Source: Actinomycetota bacterium
Lineage (GTDB): Bacteria > Actinomycetota > Actinomycetes > S36-B12 > UBA5976
Length of the DNA: 32,054 nt
Reading direction: 5' to 3'
Assembly (NCBI GenBank): GCA_009698575.1
Contig: WLPX01000017.1
Span: forward strand, 1-32,054
In this document: positions 14,894 through 22,732 of the stretch, one piece after another
Numbering within the stretch: the first letter of the stretch is position 1
Layout of the letters: each line of letters begins with the position of its first letter
Program-made: the position numbers and the translations under genes
Notes under the pieces: generated by a model
Databases searched by the model: none
What the model was told of the DNA's origin: nothing
Seen by the model: only the letters and a program-made list of their open reading frames with translations

Positions 14894-14899
14894 TGGCAA

Positions 14900-15613
14900 A
14901 TGAGTGCAACCTTAACCCAAGACTTAGTCGCTGCGGATATCTCACTTTCTGGGGTATCCCGGATTTATGAGCTTGGCGATGAAAAGATCCATGCGCTGCG
15001 AGACCTGACACTAGACATTCGCCAAGGCGAGTTCGTGGCCATCAAAGGCCCATCAGGATCTGGTAAATCAACTCTGGCAAATGTCATTGGGGGTTTAGAT
15101 ACTCCAAACGAAGGCAGGATCGTCGTTGGTGGCTTGGATTTTAGTAAAGCAAATGACAAGCAGTTATCGCACTATCGGTCAAAGACAATTGGTTTTGTCT
15201 TCCAGTCCTTTAACCTGCAGGCACATTCAACGGTTTTAGAAAATGTTTTACTGCCGTTAGTCATTGCCGGAGTTGACCGCAAAACTCGGATGGCCCGCGC
15301 CAAGGAATGTTTAGAACTAATGGGGTTATCGGATCGCGCAGATCAAGCAACTAACAAGCTATCTGGTGGTCAGCGTCAACGCGTTTCGATAGCTAGAGCG
15401 CTGGCCAATTGGCCACAAATCATTATTGCTGATGAGCCAACTGGCAACTTAGATCAAGCCAATGGCCAAAATGTGATTGAACACCTAACGAAGTTAAACC
15501 GCGAGCTAAACATAACTTTGATTTTGATCACCCATGATGCCGATGTGGCAAATAAGGCGCCGCGAATCCTAGAAATTGTCGATGGCAATGTAACAGATCG
15601 GAAGAGCGCATGA
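14900..15613 (+). CDS. ABC transporter ATP-binding protein, MacB/LolD type (237 aa)
   Basis: ATPase of a MacB/FtsX-type exporter or mechanotransducing complex at the cytoplasmic membrane. It has Walker A GPSGSGKST (50-58), a Q-loop in FVFQSFNL, the signature LSGGQRQR, Walker B IIIADEPTG and the switch histidine in ITHDAD. The 237-aa length from ATG 14900 is normal for the family. A GTG 39 codons upstream is open but would add a Cys-rich extension not seen in this family. The stop overlaps the permease start as ATGA. No membrane-fusion partner is nearby, as expected in a Gram-positive. The substrate is unknown; peptides, antibiotics or lipoproteins are all possible. Confidence 0.92.
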   Translation: MSATLTQDLVAADISLSGVSRIYELGDEKIHALRDLTLDIRQGEFVAIKGPSGSGKSTLANVIGGLDTPNEGRIVVGGLDFSKANDKQLSHYRSKTIGFVFQSFNLQAHSTVLENVLLPLVIAGVDRKTRMARAKECLELMGLSDRADQATNKLSGGQRQRVSIARALANWPQIIIADEPTGNLDQANGQNVIEHLTKLNRELNITLILITHDADVANKAPRILEIVDGNVTDRKSA

Positions 15614-16977
15614 AACTTCGCGATCAACTCGTTATGGCCCGTCGAAACCTGAAGCGGGCAAAAGGTAGAACTCGATTAACTCTGGTTTCTATCGTCATTG
15701 GTTCCTTTGCAGTGATATGTGTTTTAACGATTACTTTCACAGCCAACAAGGCCATGAGTGACTATTTCGAAAAGACTGGCCTGCTTTACAGTATTGACAT
15801 CTCATCTACTGGATCGAAAATGATCGATCAAGCTTTGATTGACAAGGTTGCAGCATTGCCGGGTGTGCAGAGTGTTTCACCTGATGTGTACTTGTGGTTT
15901 TATGAAACCGTTAAATACGGTGACAAGGCCGCTAATTCATTCCAGTCCAAGGCCCAAAGCGCGAATGGCACCACAAAGCAAAGTATTGTGGCCGGCCGGG
16001 ACCTGACCGAAGCGGATACTGGACCAATGGTCTTAGTTTCCAGAGACATCGCAAATGTGTTAACTGACAAGAATCCAGAAAGTTTGGTTAATCAGCAGAT
16101 CACTTTTATGACTAATACCAATTACATGGGTCCAGAACAAAAACCTGAGAATTGTGACTATCAGACAAATGTTTGTAAGTCGATTGAAGTAACCGCGACC
16201 GTGGTTGGCATCAACGAGGGGCAGCGCACCATTTTGTTCCCGTTGCAATACGGAATTGATCAAAGCTCAATGATCTATTACAACAAAGTGCCAGATTGCC
16301 GAGGATTCCAAGAGACAGCAACTGCGCGATGTGAAAACGGCTTCATCATCGATACTCATAATCAAGTTCTGGACAACGGATTTAATACGTTAAGAATTCG
16401 CGCGCAATCTGGTGATGTCATTGCTGGTATTGGCCAGGCCCTGACTTCCCAATTCAACATGCGCGACCAAAAGGATCTTTCAACTGAAGCCGGCGACTAT
16501 TCCTTCATGATTGGCCAAGACATGCTTAAGGAAGCCTTAAAGGCATTCCGGGTCGTGAGTTTGGGACTGCTGGCTGTTGGTGGTATTTCATTGTTGGTTA
16601 GTGCAATCGGTGTTATAAATACGATGTTGATGGCGACCTTAGAGCGCACCCGTGAGATTGGTGTGATGCGTGCAATTGGTGCCACAAATAAAGATGTGAA
16701 GCGAATCTTTACAGTTGAAGCTGCGTTGCTTGGCTTCATGGGTGGAGTCTGGGGATTGTTGTTTGCTTCAGCGATCATCATTGGACTTGGCACCAAGTTT
16801 GCAACGCAGCTGGGGGACTCTGGGGTGCCAATTGATGTGCCAACTTTGGTTACAACCGGATTGATTCCATCATCGATAGTGATTGTGTTGACCACAGTGA
16901 TCGGAATTCTCTCGGGAGTTCTGCCAGCTCGACGTGCAGCTCGAAAAGATCCAGTTGAGTCCTTGCGCTACGAGTAA
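15610..16977 (+). CDS. ABC transporter permease, MacB/FtsX family (455 aa)
   Basis: Membrane subunit paired with the ATPase just upstream (4-nt ATGA overlap). It has the MacB layout. One transmembrane helix lies near residues 23-45. A large extracytoplasmic domain of about 270 residues follows (MacB_PCD-like, containing the four-Cys segment CDYQTNVC and CRGF...RCENG). Three transmembrane helices lie in the last 140 residues, with the coupling motif LERTREIGVMRAIGA. The C-terminus ends in the typical LPARRAARKDPVESLRYE. The cysteines in the external domain could form disulfides. The substrate cannot be inferred. Confidence 0.9.
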   Translation: MKLRDQLVMARRNLKRAKGRTRLTLVSIVIGSFAVICVLTITFTANKAMSDYFEKTGLLYSIDISSTGSKMIDQALIDKVAALPGVQSVSPDVYLWFYETVKYGDKAANSFQSKAQSANGTTKQSIVAGRDLTEADTGPMVLVSRDIANVLTDKNPESLVNQQITFMTNTNYMGPEQKPENCDYQTNVCKSIEVTATVVGINEGQRTILFPLQYGIDQSSMIYYNKVPDCRGFQETATARCENGFIIDTHNQVLDNGFNTLRIRAQSGDVIAGIGQALTSQFNMRDQKDLSTEAGDYSFMIGQDMLKEALKAFRVVSLGLLAVGGISLLVSAIGVINTMLMATLERTREIGVMRAIGATNKDVKRIFTVEAALLGFMGGVWGLLFASAIIIGLGTKFATQLGDSGVPIDVPTLVTTGLIPSSIVIVLTTVIGILSGVLPARRAARKDPVESLRYE

Positions 16978-17097
16978 TGCACTAAGCGATTATTAACTGG
17001 CGCTAACTATCTACAGCCGTGCTTTCTTGGGTATTTAACTTGAACAACTAAGCCAAAGTAAGGCATGGTTTTTCAGCACCAAAATTTTGAGTTATCA

Positions 17098-17124
17098 GTA
17101 TATCTAGCCCCCCTAGAGGTATAC
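17098..17124 (+). promoter_or_regulatory. Imperfect inverted repeat at the hicAB-like promoter
   Basis: GTATATCTAG (17098-17107) and CTAGAGGTATAC (17113-17124) form an imperfect palindrome around a run of C. It ends one base before the TTG start of the toxin gene and contains its AGAGG ribosome-binding site. Autorepression by the DNA-binding antitoxin through such a site is usual for this class. Confidence 0.55.
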
Positions 17125-17125
17125 T

Positions 17126-17335
17126 TTGAAGCGTAGGGCAGTCCTTAAACAAATCGAGCTTGAAGCTAAACGCCAAGGTATTCCATTTGCCCTACGCGAG
17201 CGGACGAATCACACGGGAATTCAAGTAGGCAGCGCAAGCACAGTAATTGGCAGACATGTTGAGATCAAAGAGTCTCAGCGAATTCGAATATTCAAGCAAC
17301 TCGAACCTGCCCTAGGAAAAAGATGGTGGAAGTAG
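17126..17335 (+). CDS. hicA: HicA-like mRNA interferase toxin (69 aa)
   Basis: Small basic protein with the HicA layout: an N-terminal helix (RRAVLKQIELEAKRQG), then the strand segment RTNHTGIQVG with a histidine (His29) at the position of the HicA catalytic His, and a final strand plus helix. HicA toxins cleave mRNA until bound by HicB. The start is TTG at 17126, with AGAGG upstream. Its 3' end overlaps the antitoxin start by 13 bp, the normal toxin-first order for hicAB. The match is by pattern; sequence similarity to classical HicA is modest. Confidence 0.75.
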   Translation: MKRRAVLKQIELEAKRQGIPFALRERTNHTGIQVGSASTVIGRHVEIKESQRIRIFKQLEPALGKRWWK

Positions 17336-17724
17336 TGGAACGCAAGACGTATCACGTTGATGCATACCAAGATGACAAATGGTGGGTACTGCAAGTTCAG
17401 GAAATGCCAAATGCAATATCCCAAGTGAAAAGTTTGGATCAGGCTGATGAATGGATTCGGGAAGCCATAAACATCGTTTCTGATGAACCCGAAGACTCCT
17501 TTGATGTGGTCATCATTCCAGTTGTTGGGGAAGAATTAGAAGCTGCACTTGCCGAAGCGCGTGAGTTCGCTGCCGAGCTTGATCAGTTTCAACAGCGCAT
17601 GGCGCGAATGTCGCGATCCGTTGTTCACGAGCTGTCGAAGTTAAACATCAAGGGCAAAGACATTGCTGCGATTTTGAAGGTCTCTCCTCAGCGAGTCTCG
17701 CAATTGCTTAAGGGCAATAAGTAA
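17323..17724 (+). CDS. hicB: HicB-like antitoxin with C-terminal helix-turn-helix (133 aa)
   Basis: The N-terminal 60 residues (YHVDAYQDDKWWVLQVQEMPN, then DQADEWIREAI) fit the partly degraded RNase H-like fold of HicB. The C-terminus is a helix-turn-helix (IKGKDIAAILKVSPQRVSQLL, about 109-129) that can bind the upstream inverted repeat. A helical stretch (75-105) links them. It overlaps the toxin gene by 13 bp, and the next gene's AAGGAG overlaps its stop codon. It should neutralise HicA and repress the pair. Confidence 0.75.
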   Translation: MVEVVERKTYHVDAYQDDKWWVLQVQEMPNAISQVKSLDQADEWIREAINIVSDEPEDSFDVVIIPVVGEELEAALAEAREFAAELDQFQQRMARMSRSVVHELSKLNIKGKDIAAILKVSPQRVSQLLKGNK

Positions 17725-17733
17725 GGAGACATC

Positions 17734-18195
17734 ATGAAGGTTTTTCGGGTTCTGGTTGCAGGGATTGCTTCTGCAGTTTTAGCCGGGTGTTCGCTTAGCG
17801 TGGCTGGGATGGTGGATTTAGACACTGTTCCGTATAGTTTTCATCCACCTGCGGAACTAGAAACGAAGTTAAGCGTTGAGCCAATGACAGGGCAGTGGAT
17901 CGATGATGCCTTTGCAGCTGGCATGGAATCTGCGGTAACTGTTACTTACACCCCAGATGAAGGTCAGCCTGCAGTTCTGATGGGGGTTTATTACATGCCT
18001 GAATCAGTCTTTGACGCTGCGGCTAACCCCAACGAGCCTCCCATTTATGGAACCGAAATAGCCCGAGCCGATGGTCATGTATTGGCGGTAGCCGGGCCAC
18101 AGGACTCGATCTATGACCCAGGCACCGATGATGGCAAGAACATAAGCCTTTTGTATGAAGCGCTCTATGATCCTGAAAGCTACATGCCTAAGTAA
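17734..18195 (+). CDS. Putative lipoprotein (153 aa)
   Basis: A signal peptide ends in the lipobox VLAGC (Cys19), so the protein is likely lipid-anchored outside the membrane. The rest is acidic and proline-rich with no motif I recognise. AAGGAG at 17723-17728 supports the ATG and overlaps the hicB stop, so it may be co-transcribed with the toxin-antitoxin pair by proximity only. Confidence 0.75.
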   Translation: MKVFRVLVAGIASAVLAGCSLSVAGMVDLDTVPYSFHPPAELETKLSVEPMTGQWIDDAFAAGMESAVTVTYTPDEGQPAVLMGVYYMPESVFDAAANPNEPPIYGTEIARADGHVLAVAGPQDSIYDPGTDDGKNISLLYEALYDPESYMPK

Positions 18196-18204
18196 CTAAT
18201 TTGC

Positions 18205-18216
18205 TACTTTGAAAAC
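18205..18216 (+). promoter_or_regulatory. Extended -10 and leaderless start of the ureohydrolase gene
   Basis: TGCTACTTT gives an extended -10 (TACTTT at 18205-18210), followed by exactly 6 nt and the ATG at 18217. No ribosome-binding site is visible. Confidence 0.6.
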
Positions 18217-19185
18217 ATGGAGAGAATCAACCGTCCGTTTTCAGGTATCACTACATTTCTACGCACGAAACATACTGAAGATCCAGCAGATTACAAAAAA
18301 GCAGCTATCGCAGTATTAGGTGTTCCCTTTGATGAAGGTTCGCCCTTCCTGCCAGGTAGTCGCATGGCGCCAAGAGCCATTCGAGAACACTCACTTCGTT
18401 TCCCGGTACTTTCGCCAATTTATGACGTGGACGCTGATGAAACGTATCTCTGGCATGAAATCTCGAACAAGTTGATCATTGATGCTGGCGATGTTGATGT
18501 AAGGCCGGCAAATGCTGCGAGAACTTTTGACGTTATTCGTGCCCGTGTCCAAGAATTTGTTGACACCGGTGTATTTCCGGTGATCATCGGCGGCGATCAT
18601 TCCATTACTTATCCGGTCTTCGAGACTCTGAATCAACCCGCTCACGTAATTCAATTTGATGCGCATCAAGATTGTGACGAGATCACGGAAGACTTGATGC
18701 ACACAAACTCTCATCCATTCCGCCACATCATAAATATGGATAATTGTTTATCACTCACGCAGGTGGGAATTCGAGGACTTCGTAACCCTGCAGCTTTGTA
18801 TAACGAAATGAAGCAGCTCGGTCACAATGTCGTGAACATGAAGCAAGTTCATGCGTTAGGTGCCTCTGGTATTGCAGCATTAATTCCTGCTGGCGAACCG
18901 GTGTACATATCTATTGACATAGATGCACTAGATATGTCACTGATTCCAGGCTGTGTGTCAGGGGAACCAAATGGCATGACTTTTAATGAACTAATTGATT
19001 CCCTAAGGGCCATCGTTGAGACGCATCCAGTAATTGGCTTTGATTTTGTTGAAATCAATCCAATGCTGGATGTAGGCACTGGGGCAACGTCTTACCTTGG
19101 GACGGTGATAGTCGTTAATTTGCTTGGAATTATCTGCAATCAGCCTCGCTGGCAGGATTATTTGTCTGAGAGAGGCATGCTTTAA
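18217..19185 (+). CDS. Ureohydrolase (agmatinase/arginase family, 322 aa)
   Basis: It hydrolyses a guanidino group to urea with a binuclear manganese centre. The metal ligands are all present: GGDHS (125-129, His128), DAHQD (148-152, Asp148, His150, Asp152) and SIDIDALD (232-239, Asp234, Asp236). The usual proline after the last Asp is replaced (DMSLIPG). Overall length and the FDEGSPFLPGSRMAPRAIR segment resemble agmatinases more than arginases. The family also contains formiminoglutamase and guanidine hydrolase members, so the substrate is open. It is transcribed alone: it starts from a leaderless-type promoter and ends in a small terminator. Tandem DUF1989 genes lie about 6 kb downstream. 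Confidence 0.88.
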   Translation: MERINRPFSGITTFLRTKHTEDPADYKKAAIAVLGVPFDEGSPFLPGSRMAPRAIREHSLRFPVLSPIYDVDADETYLWHEISNKLIIDAGDVDVRPANAARTFDVIRARVQEFVDTGVFPVIIGGDHSITYPVFETLNQPAHVIQFDAHQDCDEITEDLMHTNSHPFRHIINMDNCLSLTQVGIRGLRNPAALYNEMKQLGHNVVNMKQVHALGASGIAALIPAGEPVYISIDIDALDMSLIPGCVSGEPNGMTFNELIDSLRAIVETHPVIGFDFVEINPMLDVGTGATSYLGTVIVVNLLGIICNQPRWQDYLSERGML

Positions 19186-19206
19186 AGCCTCTAAAATCGG
19201 CTTTTT
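19184..19206 (+). terminator. Short terminator after the ureohydrolase gene
   Basis: AAAGCC (19184-19189) pairs with GGCTTT (19199-19204) and TT follows. The stem is only 6 bp and overlaps the stop codon. Confidence 0.5.
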
Positions 19207-19220
19207 AGGGAGTTCCTTCA

Positions 19221-19256
19221 AATTGGATCCAATCTGACCATAATTGGATACAATCT
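19221..19256 (+). promoter_or_regulatory. Twin palindromic operators upstream of ccr
   Basis: AATTGGATCCAATCT (19221-19235) is repeated with one change as AATTGGATACAATCT (19242-19256). The core ATTGGATCCAAT is a perfect 12-bp palindrome. The two copies are 21 bp apart, two helical turns, so dimers would bind the same face. TACAAT (19249-19254) inside the second copy could be the -10 box, which suggests repression of the ethylmalonyl-CoA genes. The regulator is not in the window. Confidence 0.6.
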
Positions 19257-19285
19257 ATATACGGATGCAGAAATACCTAGTCCGT

Positions 19286-19319
19286 GAAATTGTTGATAAT
19301 CGCGCAAACATTCAATTTC
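19286..19319 (+). repeat. Inverted repeat in the ccr leader
   Basis: GAAATTG (19286-19292) and CAATTTC (19313-19319) are perfect complements around a 20-nt loop, just before the GGGACGGG region and the ATG at 19336. It may influence translation or be a third protein site. Confidence 0.35.
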
Positions 19320-19335
19320 GGCATTGGGACGGGTC

Positions 19336-20670
19336 ATGAAAAACGTTGTTACCGCAATCACTGAACACGGTAATACCCAAGATTTTGCTGGGTTAACGCT
19401 TCCTGATTCATTCAAAGCGGTAACGATCCATAAAGATGAAACCGAAATGTTTGCCGGTCTTAGTTCCAAAGAAAAAGACCCACGTAAGTCCTTGCACATA
19501 GATACTGTGCCATTTCCGGAATTAGCTCCGGGCGAGGCACTTATTGCCGTGATGGCATCGAGTATTAACTACAACACTGTGTGGACTTCGATTTTTGAAC
19601 CAGTTTCAACTTTTGGCTTCCTGGAGCGCTATGGCAAGACGCATGAAGATGCTAAACGCCATGACTTGCCGTACCACATCATCGGTAGCGATGCCTCGGG
19701 TGTTGTGCTTCGAGTTGGCGCCGGTGTTAACACTTGGAAGCCAGGAGATCGCATTGTCGCGCATTGCTTAAGCGTTGAACTTGAATCCCCACTTGGACAC
19801 AACGACACCATGATGGATCCAGAACAACGGATCTGGGGATTTGAAACTAACTTTGGGGGCCTAGCTGAATTTGCAATCGTGAAAGCAAATCAACTGCTCC
19901 CTAAGCCGGAACATTTAACTTGGGAAGAAGCCGCAACACCAGGTCTTGTTAACTCAACTGCTTATCGTCAATTAGTTTCGCGCAATGGCGCTGGAATGAA
20001 ACAAGGCGATGTGGTTTTGATTTGGGGCGCAACTGGTGGCCTTGGATCGTATGCAACGCAGTACGCGCTAAATGGTGGGGCGATTCCGGTATGTGTGGTT
20101 TCTTCACCAGAAAAAGCTGAGATCTGCCGAAAGCTAGGCGCGGAATTAGTAATTGATCGAAGCGTTGAAGGTTACAAGTTCTGGAAAGATGACAACACTC
20201 AGGATCCAAAGGAATGGCAGCGTCTAGGTAAAAAGATTCGTGAGCTAACCGGTGGCGATGATGCCGACATCGTATTTGAACACCCAGGCCGAGAAACTTT
20301 TGGCGCCAGCGTATATGTGGCGCGAAAGGGCGGCACGATCGTAACTTGCGCGTCCACCAGCGGATTCATGCACGAATACGACAACCGTTACTTATGGATG
20401 AACTTAAAGAAGATTGTTGGTTCGCACTTTGCTAATTACCGCGAGGCTTACGAAGCCAATCGCTTGATTGCCAAAGGACTCGTGCATCCGACTTTGTCCA
20501 AGACTTTCACACTCGAAGAAGCTGGCCAGGCTGCATATGAAGTGCATCACAACTTGCACCAAGGCAAAGTGGCCGTTCTAGCACTTGCTGAAGCTCCGGG
20601 TCTTGGGGTAACTAACCCAGAACTTCGCGCCAAGCACATCGATGCCATTAATCGGTTCCGCCAGGATTAA
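19336..20670 (+). CDS. ccr: Crotonyl-CoA carboxylase/reductase
   Basis: Catalyses NADPH-dependent reductive carboxylation of crotonyl-CoA to (2S)-ethylmalonyl-CoA, the key step of the ethylmalonyl-CoA pathway for acetyl-CoA assimilation; it also supplies extender units. It is a medium-chain dehydrogenase of 444 residues with the family's long N-terminal insertion (TSIFEPVSTFGFLERYGK, LPYHIIGSDASGVVLRVG). The nucleotide-binding motif is IWGATGGLGSYATQ. Later segments with EHPGRETFG and a GSHFANYREAYEANRL stretch are characteristic of Ccr and not of ordinary quinone reductases. The ATG at 19336 is chosen over an in-frame TTG at 19324, with GGGACGGG upstream. It heads a four-gene unit behind twin operators. 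Confidence 0.93.
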   Translation: MKNVVTAITEHGNTQDFAGLTLPDSFKAVTIHKDETEMFAGLSSKEKDPRKSLHIDTVPFPELAPGEALIAVMASSINYNTVWTSIFEPVSTFGFLERYGKTHEDAKRHDLPYHIIGSDASGVVLRVGAGVNTWKPGDRIVAHCLSVELESPLGHNDTMMDPEQRIWGFETNFGGLAEFAIVKANQLLPKPEHLTWEEAATPGLVNSTAYRQLVSRNGAGMKQGDVVLIWGATGGLGSYATQYALNGGAIPVCVVSSPEKAEICRKLGAELVIDRSVEGYKFWKDDNTQDPKEWQRLGKKIRELTGGDDADIVFEHPGRETFGASVYVARKGGTIVTCASTSGFMHEYDNRYLWMNLKKIVGSHFANYREAYEANRLIAKGLVHPTLSKTFTLEEAGQAAYEVHHNLHQGKVAVLALAEAPGLGVTNPELRAKHIDAINRFRQD

Positions 20671-20692
20671 TTGAGATTTAGGCATAGCGAAA

Positions 20693-22732
20693 ATGACTGA
20701 CAAAACAAATGCAGATCGCCCTTGGGTGATGCGCACTTATGCCGGTCACTCCTCGCCAAAAGAATCAAACGCGCTCTATAAAAAGAACTTAACTAAGGGC
20801 CAAACCGGTCTATCGATAGCTTTTGATCTGCCAACTCAAACGGGCTATGACCCAGATGCCGTTTTGGCGCGCGGAGAAGTCGGCCGAGTAGGTGTGCCAA
20901 TTGCGCACTTAGGCGACATGCGCACTTTGCTAGATGGTATTCCGCTAGCTCAGATGAATACTTCGATGACGATTAACGCTCCAGCGATGTGGCTATTGGC
21001 ACTTTATGCAATTGCTGCCGAAGAACAAGGCGTGGAACAAAAATTGCTTGCTGGCACCACACAAAATGACATCATCAAGGAATACTTGTCCCGCGGCACT
21101 TATATTTTCCCGCCGGCTGAATCCATGCGATTAATCTCGGACATGATTTCTTGGAGCGTAGCGAATGCGCCAAAGTGGAACCCAATAAACATTTGCTCAT
21201 ATCACTTGCAAGAAGCTGGGGCTACGCCAGTTCAAGAACTTTCCTTTGCACTATCAACTGCGATTTCGGTTTTGGATGCGGTGCGCGATTCTGGCCAAGT
21301 TAAGCCTGAGGATTTTCCAGAAGTTGTGGCTCGCATGTCGTTCTTTGTTAATGCTGGCATGCGCTTTGTCGAAGAGCTTTGCAAGATGCGAGCCTTTACG
21401 CAATTGTGGGATGAAATCACATTGAATCGCTATGGCGTAACGGATGAGAAAAAGCGACGCTTCCGCTACGGCGTGCAAGTTAACTCACTGGGGTTAACTG
21501 AGAGCCAGCCAGAAAACAATGTGCAGCGCATGGTGATCGAAATGTTGGGCGTGACGTTATCCAAGTCCGCTCGCGCTCGCGCGGTGCAATTGCCAGCCTG
21601 GAATGAAGCATTAGGTTTGCCGCGGCCATGGGATCAGCAATGGTCACTTCGGATGCAACAGGTTTTGGCATATGAGACTGATCTTTTGGAATACGAAGAT
21701 ATTTTTGATGGCTCTGCTGTTATCGAAGCAAAAGTAAATGAATTGATGGATGCAGCTCGCGCTGAGATCTCACGTATCGATGACATGGGCGGGGTAGTGG
21801 CCGCAATTGATGCCGGATACCTAAAGAGCCAGCTGGTTGCCTCGCACGCTACTCATCGCCGCAACATTGAATCGGGAGTGCGCACCGTAGTTGGTGTGAA
21901 CGCTTTTACCGAGACCGAAGCCAGCCCGCTAACTGCCAGCATTACCGATGCGATCATTCACGTGGATCCAGTCGTGGAGCAAGAAGCAGTCACGAGTTTG
22001 AAGGTTTGGCGTGCAGGGCGCGATGACGCAAAAGCTACTGCGGCAACCGATGCTTTGATTGCTGCGGCTAAAACTAACGCGAACTTAATGATTCCAACTT
22101 TGGAATGTGCTCGCGCAGGTGTGACAACAGGTGAGTGGTCTGATGCGCTGCGAAGTGTGTTTGGTCAGTTCCGCGCGCCAACAGGTCTGGCTAATGTCCC
22201 GATTGGTGGCGGTAGTAACGCCCTTGCCGCCGTGCGCGATTGCGTGAAGGTTACGGAACAAGAACTTGGTCAGCGACTGCGCTTACTAATTGGCAAACCT
22301 GGCCTTGATGGGCATTCAAATGGCGCTGAGCAAATTGCGATCGCTGCTCGTGATGCTGGCTTTGAAGTCATTTACCAAGGAATTCGTTTAACACCGGACG
22401 AGATTGTGGCTGCTGCGGCCCAAGAAGATGTGGACTGCATTGGGTTATCGATTCTTTCGGGCGCACACGCTGACCTAGTGCCGCAGGTACTAGAAGGCCT
22501 GGCGGCTAATAACATTTCAAATATCCCAGTGATTGTGGGAGGCATCATTCCAGCAGCCGATGAAGTCAAACTTATTGGCGCTGGGGTAGCAGCAATTTTC
22601 ACTCCGAAAGACTTCGACATTCCAGAGATTATTCTTGGGATACTTAACGTAATTCGAAAGAATCACAAGCTAGCCCCGTTAGTCGCAAAACCTGTCACAC
22701 CAGAACACACCATTGGAGCAATAAGTGAGTAA
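20693..22732 (+). CDS. ecm: Ethylmalonyl-CoA mutase (MeaA type, 679 aa)
   Basis: B12-dependent acyl-CoA mutase that converts (2R)-ethylmalonyl-CoA to (2S)-methylsuccinyl-CoA. The N-terminal substrate domain has PWVMRTYAGHSSPKESNALY and GLSIAFDLPTQTGYDPD, which fit the mutase superfamily. The C-terminal cobalamin domain has GLDGHSNGAEQI (His541 as the likely lower ligand), GLSILSGAHADL and PVIVGGIIP. The 679-residue single chain, and the neighbours ccr and mcl, favour ethylmalonyl-CoA mutase over methylmalonyl-CoA mutase. It is 22 bp after ccr and its stop overlaps the mcl start by 8 bp. Confidence 0.9.
   Translation: MTDKTNADRPWVMRTYAGHSSPKESNALYKKNLTKGQTGLSIAFDLPTQTGYDPDAVLARGEVGRVGVPIAHLGDMRTLLDGIPLAQMNTSMTINAPAMWLLALYAIAAEEQGVEQKLLAGTTQNDIIKEYLSRGTYIFPPAESMRLISDMISWSVANAPKWNPINICSYHLQEAGATPVQELSFALSTAISVLDAVRDSGQVKPEDFPEVVARMSFFVNAGMRFVEELCKMRAFTQLWDEITLNRYGVTDEKKRRFRYGVQVNSLGLTESQPENNVQRMVIEMLGVTLSKSARARAVQLPAWNEALGLPRPWDQQWSLRMQQVLAYETDLLEYEDIFDGSAVIEAKVNELMDAARAEISRIDDMGGVVAAIDAGYLKSQLVASHATHRRNIESGVRTVVGVNAFTETEASPLTASITDAIIHVDPVVEQEAVTSLKVWRAGRDDAKATAATDALIAAAKTNANLMIPTLECARAGVTTGEWSDALRSVFGQFRAPTGLANVPIGGGSNALAAVRDCVKVTEQELGQRLRLLIGKPGLDGHSNGAEQIAIAARDAGFEVIYQGIRLTPDEIVAAAAQEDVDCIGLSILSGAHADLVPQVLEGLAANNISNIPVIVGGIIPAADEVKLIGAGVAAIFTPKDFDIPEIILGILNVIRKNHKLAPLVAKPVTPEHTIGAISE

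Noticed and set aside
14783..14899. N-terminal extension of the ABC ATPase from GTG 14783
   Set aside because: The extension is Cys-rich and unlike the family, and a TATGCT box 6 nt before ATG 14900 marks a better start.
14755..14970. Overlapping 71-aa frame upstream of and into the ABC ATPase
   Set aside because: It is in a different frame from a well-supported gene, has Trp/Leu-rich noise composition and only a weak AGGAAAA site.
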